A stretch of 64,000 bases of DNA from Chlorocebus sabaeus. Its lineage: Eukaryota; Chordata; Mammalia; Primates; Cercopithecidae. Below, one piece after another: positions 56,191-64,000 of this stretch; position 1 is the first letter of the stretch; every line of letters starts with the position of its first letter. The stretch spans positions 83,538,382 through 83,602,381 of the forward strand of contig NC_132912.1 of assembly GCF_047675955.1 (NCBI RefSeq). The letters are read 5' to 3'. Position numbers and translations under genes: made by a program. The notes beneath the pieces were generated by a model. That model searched no databases. It was not told the origin of the DNA and was given only the letters and a program-made list of their open reading frames with translations.

Positions 56191-57759
56191 ATAAGCATCC
56201 CATAAAAACGTCAACAAAGTGTTTTCCTTCACCCCACTCATGGTTCTACCCAACCCTATTTACTGAACAAAAATCAATATGATGTCTACTTTTAGATATC
56301 CAGGGCTGCTAGGTCTCTTACTGTTCAGTAGAAAGAGGTGCTTGCACATGGCTAGATGTACTATAGAAAATTCTCCCAGAGAAGTAGTTCACTTCTGTGC
56401 CACTTGGTATATTTACTAAGAGCTGGCAAGAAACAGAAAATATTAGGCTACAGGAGCTTCCTGTTTATTAAAAAAATAGGCTTTATAGGGACAATGGAGT
56501 GTTCAAAGCCCAGATGGCAATAACTTAGGGAATTTCTATACTAGCAGCAGTGTGGGTTACTGACCTTTTAGCCATTCAGTTCATCTAGCTCCATCTTGCA
56601 GTAGAGGCAACAGGGTTATTCAGCAAAAAAATGGTTTAACATTTTGTTAATAAGTATTTAGCTCCTGAGGTGAAAGCTTTATTTGAAAGAATATGGCTTT
56701 GTTTTGTTTTGTTTTTGGCTCATTGGTTCATAGCCTTGCTTCTTCTGTTATTATCTCACTAAATCTAGGATATTCTTTGATGTGCCCCCAAACACTAACC
56801 GATTCAACTTTCCTTTGAAATGGGCTTCTTGAGAGTGCCATGGGCATATACTCTCTAGGACTCTCATTCTTCCGATCTATTTCTTTCTTTTTCTTTCTTT
56901 CTTTCTTTCTTTTTTTTTTTTTTAGGGTTAAAGTAGCAATATTTTTTATTTCTCATTTGTATGAAATGAAACAAAAATTTCAACTACATTGCTATTGTAA
57001 CTGTTCACAAAATCTGTTGGTTTGCCCTCAGATTTTTTAGCAGACTTAAGACACTCTTTTCCCCTTTTTATTAGAGGAATCTATCACTTAAATAGTAGGA
57101 AAAAAATGGCTAAATCAAAACTCCCACATCCAATTAAAAAAAAATGCCTGATGAACATCGATCTATTTCAGTGAAAGTCTCCTATAAATTTTAACTGAGA
57201 AAACAAGCAAGTAGCTGATTGTTACCTTGTGCATCAGTGGTAATAATCAGTATCCTAAACATTGCAGGGTCACAGAAAAAGGACTCCCTGATGGTATTGT
57301 ATTTTCTCTATTTGCTTCTCTGAAACCAATCCAGATATTGGAGTAGAGGCAATGAGTCATGAGGCTTGATGGATGTACATGCTGTGGTCTGTAAATAGAG
57401 GTTGATGTTGTTGTTTAAAAGGGCATCTAACACTTTTGGCAGCAGGCTTTCATTTTATCTGCTTCTTCTCTACCTCTCAATAGAATTAGTTTTGCAGCAA
57501 TGACTATATAGGAACACTGTCACATTCTGTAACTCTGTGTGACTGCCTGCTCAAGAAGCGGCTTGAAATTTCCTACCATTACAGCAGATAAAAGTCAGCT
57601 CTGTTGTAGTGCTGCAAAAGATAGGATGGACCAGGCTTGCTTCTGGCTTTTAATGAGATCACAGAAAACAATGCCAAGAGCATAATGAGGTGAGGGGTCC
57701 AGACACAGAAAATGGGGAAACAAAGGGAGATTAGCCTTATGTGCTCACACACAACTGTT
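56191..57759. other. Unassigned DNA
   Basis: No gene or named repeat, apart from the CTTT tract listed separately. Confidence 0.4.
56880..56924. repeat. (CTTT)n microsatellite with poly-T
   Basis: About seven to eight CTTT units followed by ~14 T residues. Confidence 0.92.
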
Positions 57760-57875
57760 CTTACCTTTGGCAAAACATTTAATCTCTTTATGCCTCATTT
57801 TGCTATTGATAAACTTGGAATACAGTAATATAATAGAGAATTTGGGGGAGGATTAAATAATTGAATAAGTATTTC
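57760..57875 (+). mobile_element. MIR fragment, sense
   Basis: cctttggcaaaacatttaat, ctttatgcctcattttgcta and ggaggattaaataattgaat follow the sense MIR core. Confidence 0.6.
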
Positions 57876-57924
57876 TAGAGTTTCTCTATGAACATTCACC
57901 CTATTACCAAGCACTTAATATCAG

Positions 57925-57965
57925 CTTTGAGGATGATGATGAAGAGGAGGAGGATTATGATTATC
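57925..57965. repeat. Purine-rich (GAT/GAG)n low-complexity tract
   Basis: gaggatgatgatgaagagga and following bases. Confidence 0.85.
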
Positions 57966-58124
57966 TTTAAATGTAAACATGGAAGGGGTTATTTTGAAGT
58001 AAAAGTGCTTAAGAGAAGTTGATTCTTTTTCCTTTAATGTTCCGTTAAAATGTAACAACAGTAGCGATACTATGTTCTTCATTTTTCTCCCTGTGAAGTA
58101 ATCAAGCAGGTTTGTATTATTAGA

Positions 58125-58210
58125 TTTACATGTGAGGAATATGGGGCTCAGATAAGAAATATGACTTCCATTACTCACAAAGCTTGTGAGTGTGGAAATA
58201 GTATTTATCT
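58125..58210 (-). mobile_element. Probable MIR fragment, antisense
   Basis: tgtgaggaatatggggctca and acttccattactcacaaagc parallel the antisense MIR blocks (gaaactgaggctcaga, acttgcccaaggtcaca). Weak. Confidence 0.4.
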
Positions 58211-58439
58211 CAGATGATGTGACTGTGAGTGCTATTCATAAAGGAAGCAAGACAATGTGAGAAATGATTGAATTTTGTATTATGGGAGTTGAAATGAGGG
58301 GTGCCTAGGGGAAATGCACTGTTTCCCAAGAAAGGAGAGTTAGGATGAGACACCAGATTGTGGGTATATTCTGGAGTCTAGGACTCCAGGGACTGGAGGG
58401 ACTCCAAATGCAGGGACTGGACACCTCAGAGTGGCAAGA
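58211..58439. other. Unassigned DNA
   Basis: Short repeated words (ggactccagggactggaggg) but no named feature. Confidence 0.4.
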
Positions 58440-58725
58440 TAGTCACCTGGCTGATTCCTGCTCACACTACAAGACTCAGCTGCCAACATGTCACTTCTTC
58501 TGAGAAGCCTTTTCTGATTCTTCAGTCCAGGTTTAACTACTTCCTCCTTTCACAGCAGCCTCTGCTTCTCCTTGCAGCACTTTCATGTTTATAGTTGGTC
58601 TCCCAATGGATTGTCAAATCTGAGAGCAGATGTCCTCCCGACTGTGCCTTAGGCTAAGTGCTATACCTGGATTACTGCTGGGACTCAGTGCACACGGTTG
58701 CTGAATGAATGAGAAAGAGGGAGGC
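58440..58725 (+). mobile_element. LINE-2 (L2) 3' end, sense
   Basis: The block order matches the L2 3' end: caagactcagctgccaacat, gtcacttcttctgagaagcc, ttttctgattcttcagtcca, a decayed size/expression block, and the terminal gttgctgaatgaatgagaaa. Confidence 0.78.
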
Positions 58726-59644
58726 TGGGGCTCCCAGAAAGGCAGGTTATGCCATGTTATCTCTCAGCTCTCATGCTTCTGTGGTCTTTTGAGGGACCTC
58801 CAGATTTAAATATCAGTTTGATTATAGCAAAAAGGGGTCAAATGAGGTACTCAGTCCCCAAGGGAACCAAAGGTGAATAGAAATGGCAAATTTACCACCT
58901 TAAAAATGTCATTGGGGTCTTTACAATTCAAGACAGAAGATGGACAACAATGATCAAAAATTAAGAAATGCAGTTTAACATCAATTTCCAAGACGCTGAG
59001 ATGCAGGAAATATTTAGAAGTCTGCAGACCACAGAACAGAGCAGGAGGAAATTATTTTTGGTGAAAGCTTTCAGGGCCAGGGAAGCAAAGAAGCATGATG
59101 TGTCAGGCAAACACTTCTGCAAATAAGAGCAACCTATGACTGGTGATGAAACAGGTCAAGTCTGTTTGTAAAGACTCTTCAGCTCCTCTTCTGGATCGCT
59201 AGACAAGCATTTGGTAGCCTGCCCTGCTTGCCCCTGTGAAAGCAGATCATACAAACTGGGTCATTCTTGTCATACCCGACTGAAGCAGAGTTGAGAAACC
59301 AGGGGGGAGAAACACTCAAGGTATGAAACATTGCTCCAAAAACTGTAATTTTTTGCAGCTGAAGCTGCCTGCAGTAACCTGAAACCAATTCTATCAAATG
59401 ACTACTGAAAAGTCCAGCTTTAACTATCAAACTTGTTTTGTTCCGCATCATCGCTTACCAATCAGAGCTTGCCAGCTCCTCAAACATTACTAGTACCAAT
59501 GAAGTTTATCAAAGATCAGTACATAACATTTCTCCATTTTTATAAAACCTCTAATATTCTCTTTTTTTCTTTGGAAATAACACTTTCACTTGTACTGGAG
59601 ACTGTGCCTCCCCAATATGCAGATTGTTTCTTGGTGACTCATTC
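58726..59644. other. Unassigned DNA
   Basis: Nothing recognised. Confidence 0.4.
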
Positions 59645-59792
59645 ATGACTCACTACAGCCTTGACCTCCAGGCTTAAGCAATCTTCCTGCCTTCGCCTCC
59701 CAAGTAGCTGGGTCTACAGGTGCATGCCACGACTCCTAGCTATATATTTTTTTAATTTTTTGTAATATGGGGTCTCAACATGTTGCCCAACT
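59645..59792 (-). mobile_element. Alu monomer (FLAM/AluJ-like), antisense
   Basis: actcactacagccttgacct, ctcccaagtagctgggtcta, ggggtctcaacatgttgccc: one antisense Alu arm, heavily diverged. Truncated on both sides. Confidence 0.8.
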
Positions 59793-60549
59793 TTTTTTTT
59801 AATAGATAATAAATATCTCCTTTTTTTTCCTCCACAGCTCTCATGGTCTTCGTTAACATCATTTAGTCCAAATAAGTTTGTTGATTTATTTTTAACCCCA
59901 GTACATAGATGCAATTCACAGAACTCGTATTTTTATAGTTTTTTTAGTATAACACTGCCTATAACTTATCTCTTTCTTTATTTACTAAATCTTACCCTCA
60001 TTCATTTATACTATATCTGACATCTTATTTATCTCCATCAATTCAATTTATATAATTCATTTTGATTTTTGTCTGCACCGTTGTGTAGCTTGTTCTTATG
60101 TTCTTTGTTAGGTACCATTTGGCAGTTTTATTACTTGATGTTATATTTCAAGTTTCGTATGTATTTTAGTTTTGCCTCTTTTTTCCTTTGCTTCTCTTAC
60201 AGCCTCTTTAGATTTAAATGCAAATATTTGTGCATAGATGTTTTAGACATATATATTATATAAGGAATTTAGTGCTTTATATCTTCCATATCATGACCTT
60301 CCTTCTGTTTCTCTTAAGAATTGACATACAGAATGATGTGGAAGAAAATGGATATGGAATAAATGGAAGTGGGTCCTTGTACCCAGAGATTATTAAGCTA
60401 CGGCTCTGTGTGCATTGTCTCCATTTAGCTTTTCTGAGTGTTGAGGGTACTAATGTTTCAACACATCCTAGACTCATGTGCAGCACACTTTATGTCTCAG
60501 ATTGGAAAATTCTGATCTATGTGAACTGTCAAGTAAATATTGCACAGAG
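59793..60549. other. Unassigned AT-rich DNA
   Basis: No gene. A 111-codon frame at 60218-60553 has no domain I know and no start context. Confidence 0.4.
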
Positions 60550-61360
60550 TTGAACAGATAAGGAAGACTTCATTCAAGACTATTGCAGTAAGGGAGAGAG
60601 TTGAATTCAACTCTACCAAAAATAAAAAATTGAGAGGATTTTTAATTACTATGATGAGCTATGGAAAATTACTGGAGAATATTAGTGGGGAGATTGGTCA
60701 ATGTCATTAGGCCATCTGTGTTTGCTAATTAGTGCTTATCAAAGTTAGAATTCTGTCCTCCAAACTTTCAAAAGGATGCTTCCAGGGTCTTGAGAAAGAC
60801 ATTCCTGGGTTGTGAAACTGGCAAGAGGTTAGGAGAAGTTTACACTAGAGGCAGAAAACAAATTTACAATGTCAAGTTTTCTAATGTAAATGCTTTAAGA
60901 AAAAGGAGGTCAGAAGCCATAGTCAGAAATAAACTTCTCTAAAGGTTAACAGAGATTAGGGTAATGCTAATTAGGTCCATCTTGCTGAAAACCCATTGTA
61001 ATAGTACTCCAATGGGGAGACTGTATTCTTGCCCTGGGCTCATCTTGATGTTGGACTTAGCTTGACATATACCCTAAATGAATCCAAATGTCTCTCACAT
61101 TAATGAGAATCAAATAATTTACTGATGATACATGGACAAGGATTGACATGGAGGAAACACAACCATTTACTGAAAGTTGTCATTTCTACCCCTGTCTTTG
61201 TCTTATTCCTTGTGTGACAACCATTTTTTCCCTTTCCCCTCATAAACCATCAGAAGCCCTGGTGTTGTCTGAGACAATTCATTTTAATTCACTGTATGAA
61301 TAATCCCTTCAATAAAACAAGACCTTTGAGTTACCTGGACAACCACTATCTACTGGTATA
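60550..61360. mobile_element. Possible ERV/LTR fragment
   Basis: Composition and blocks such as cctgggttgtgaaactggca, ggtgttgtctgagacaattc and ttcaataaaacaagac (AATAAA near 61312) are LTR-like. I cannot define ends, strand or family. Confidence 0.3.
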
Positions 61361-61633
61361 CAAATATGCACCTTGGGGAACTTAGTTTATCTACAGATGA
61401 GATTCCTGGGTTTCTTCTGTTTTCTATTGGTCCCATTTTTCTAAGGAGAACTTTACGGCAACTCTATATGTTATTATTTTATTTGTCCTCTGCACAAATG
61501 TATGTATATTAGATGGTATGCACATTCTCTCTCATGCTAGCTGGCTGATCTAAGGGCGATTTTAATATTTGACTTTGTTTAAGGTTAGAATACCGTTACT
61601 AAATTTGTATCTTTGAGCAAGCTACTTATTTTC
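61361..61633. other. Unassigned DNA
   Basis: Nothing recognised. Confidence 0.4.
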
Positions 61634-62448
61634 TATGATGGTCAGTTTTATATGACAACTTGACTAGGCTATAGTTCCTAATTATTCAATCGAACACTAA
61701 TTTCAGTGTTGCTGTGAAAATATTTTGTAGTTTTTTTTTTTTTTTAATGTTCATAATCAGTTGACTTTGAGTAAAGCAGTTTATTTTAGAAAATGTGGGT
61801 GGCCTAATTCAATTAATTGAAAGTCCTTAAAAAAAGAATTGAGGGTTCCTGGATGAGGAAGTTCCACCTGTGGGCTGCAACTTCAGCTCGTTCTCAAGAA
61901 TGCCAGCTTGCTCTTTCTGATGGCTCATCCTATATTAATTTTATAGGGCAACTGTTACAAATTACTATAAACTCACTGACTTGAAACAACAGAAATGTAT
62001 ATTCTTACAATTCTGCAGGCCAGAAATATGAAATCAAGATATTGGCAGGACCATACTCCCTCTGAAGGCCCAGGGGAGAGCTATTTTTTACCTTTTCTAG
62101 CTTCTGAGAACTCTAGGTATTCCTTGGCTTGGGGCTGAAAAACTCTAATCTCGGCCTTCATCTTCACATGGCCTTTTCCTCTTCTTCCTGTTGTCTCTTT
62201 TCTGTGTAATTCTTGTAAGGATATACATTATGTAGGGTGTGTCTAGATAATCCAGGATGATCTCACTCTAGATCATTAACTTAATTACATCCATGAATAC
62301 CTTTATTCCAGATAAGGTTACATTCACACTTACTGGCAGGGAGGTAGGACTTTAACATCTCTTAAGAGGACACAATTCACCCCATAACATCCCTCAACAC
62401 ATGTCTTCTGCTTGTTCTGTTTCTCTGACTGAATCTTGACTGATATAC
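61634..62448 (+). mobile_element. MLT2-type ERVL LTR, sense, split by a MaLR LTR
   Basis: The left part has tatgatggtcagttttatat, caacttgactaggctatag and ttgactttgagtaaagcag. The 3' end of the LTR (gttctgtttctctgactgaa, cttgactgatata) reappears at 62415-62448 after the inserted element. This is the arrangement of one MLT2 LTR broken by a later insertion. A poly-T stretch (61732-61745) replaces part of the middle. Confidence 0.75.
61929..62389 (-). mobile_element. MaLR (MLT1-like) LTR, antisense, nested in MLT2
   Basis: From ctatattaattttatagggc through acttgaaacaacagaaatg, gaaatcaagatattggcagg and catcttcacatggccttttc to ccccataaca. Same type as the LTR at 1-415. Confidence 0.65.
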
Positions 62449-64000
62449 CCTCTTTGTATCTTGTTTCCTCATCTGTGTAATGATGGGATGAGTAGAAACA
62501 ATGGTGATCTTCCAGGTCCACTTTAAATAAATATAGTTTTAAAAAAGCTTGTAGGTCAGTTCTTCTAATTTTTAAATTGTTGCTTAAAAGTTCTACAATA
62601 GGCATACAATGGGAAATCATTAGTAATACTGAGGCTGATTTTATTTTCTTCAACAATTAATAAGCTAGAATCTATCTGCACCTGACACTACTGTATTGGT
62701 AGCAATCTAGCTTCTCAAGTTTACAGAATAAGATTTTCCCCTTTACTTTGTATGCTTTCCTACCCAGATTACGCAGAAAAAGTATAAATAGAGAATAACT
62801 TTGCCTTGTCAGTTCTGTCAAATATTGGCATTATCTCTATGGTGAGAGATTTAACAAAGATCAGAACTTATTTAGAAAATTCTCCATCTCAACACTTTCA
62901 TAAGGAAATAACAACTTAGTCAAATTTCCCTCCCTCCTGATGTGTCTAAATTTCAGTCCATTTTTTGTTAAAAGGATATTGAAGAGGTAAGCACATTTTC
63001 TGCTGTCTCATAAAGTCATCTAGCAATAAATTATTTGTACTAAAATTGAAAGGACTCAGAGAAATCAATTTTTGATGCAAAAACATTATTTTGCAACTTA
63101 GTGAATGAATATGACTTTCAAATGTTTAAAATTATACTGGAAAATTGACCCTGAGGGCCAAATCTGAGATGCCTGCTAGTAAAATACAGGGGTGAAGTCT
63201 CATCCATATGGTCAAATCAATATCCTTGCAGGGGACAATGAATTTTTTTTTTCTAATCAATATGTTTTCTTCCCCTCACACATATGCAGAATGAATACTT
63301 CCAGATGCTTATTAAGTCATATTTTGCTTGAAACACACCTTGCTAGGAAAATCAATATTTATAATGGGAGGTATATGGAAAGATGTCAAGATAATGTCTT
63401 TTGTGATTCTAAATAGATTACATTCATAGTTACATATGTATATGTATATACATACACAAATATGTGTTTTCCTATATTACTTTTATAGTAAAACTTATTT
63501 TAGAAATATTAACTAAGTATTAAGAATATATCATCACTCTTAGTCAAAACAAATACAGAGGATCCAAGTTATAATACATCTTATTATTGCAAGGCATTTT
63601 ACAGAGATTTAGTTAATAATGACATACAAAACTTAATAGTCATTGTTCCATGACACTAATTAAGATGAATTGGATTAATGCAAACTAGAAGGAAATTTTG
63701 ACTAAGATAATATTTAGAAAAAAATTGCTTAATTTTTTCACAGACCTACTTATATTCAAAATTTCCTATAGGTCTTCTTTTAAGTGAATAGATTAGGATG
63801 GTTGGTCACTTGTATATGAAAATATAAGTCTAAGAATATTACTGTCACATTGTTTGTGAGTAAATGGACATTTTAAGAAGATAAAGTAGATACATTTTAA
63901 ATTGTGTAGGACTGTTTGCTAATGTTCACCAGTCCCAGACTATGTTCATGCAGGACAGTTAATTTTACTCTGTGTTAGTCATATATCTATTCAGTTGAAC
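62449..64000. other. Unassigned AT-rich DNA
   Basis: About 1.5 kb to the window end with no recognised gene, RNA or repeat family. A short TATG/TATA run lies at 63430-63465. Confidence 0.4.

Overview
This is ordinary nuclear DNA from a primate, almost certainly an Old World monkey (Cercopithecidae). It is AT-rich and intron- or desert-like, and it is packed with primate interspersed repeats: Alu, L1PA/L1PB/L1M, MaLR LTRs, MADE1, Tigger, MIR and L2. The lineage call rests mainly on the antisense Alu at 2.6-2.9 kb. That copy carries the variant positions I associate with macaque/baboon AluYR-type elements rather than human AluY. I see no functional protein-coding gene. All long open frames are L1 or ERV remnants, or chance frames inside repeats.

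Layout. 0-3 kb: a MaLR LTR cut by the window edge, an Alu monomer, two half-MADE1 elements and a young AluY. 4-12.5 kb: a composite of old sense L1, an inverted L1 5' end, and a sense L1 3' half with a truncated Alu inside, ending against a Tigger DNA transposon fragment. 12.5-24.7 kb: mostly unassigned DNA. It holds a diverged direct repeat of about 214 bp, a solo class II-type LTR with a 5-bp target duplication, old antisense L1 pieces, and a 42-bp insertion that looks like the 5' half of tRNA-Ile(UAU) between perfect 16-bp duplications. 24.7-27.7 kb: an L1 3' half invaded by an AluY and by a near-complete 1.2 kb Tigger element. 29-33 kb: THE1/MST and MLT1 LTRs.

35.7-45 kb: an antisense, nearly full-length but dead L1PA element, a fossil hAT transposase next to it, and a younger 5'-truncated L1 with a perfect 12-bp target duplication. 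45-53 kb: dense endogenous retrovirus material. It includes one LTR nested in another (4-bp duplication) and a defective antisense provirus of about 3.4 kb with two related LTRs, whose interior carries 59-bp and ~132-bp tandem repeats. 53-64 kb: older repeats (AluJ, MIR, L2, an MLT2 split by an MLT1-like LTR) in otherwise unrecognised DNA.

No cellular pathway is encoded here. The interest lies in the insertion history: the tailless tRNA-half retrocopy, the 49-nt L1 patch in the wrong place and orientation, the hAT fossil, the repeat-expanded ERV interior, and a small coding-like patch near 24.2 kb that I could not identify. All family names are from memory of consensus sequences. No database search was possible.
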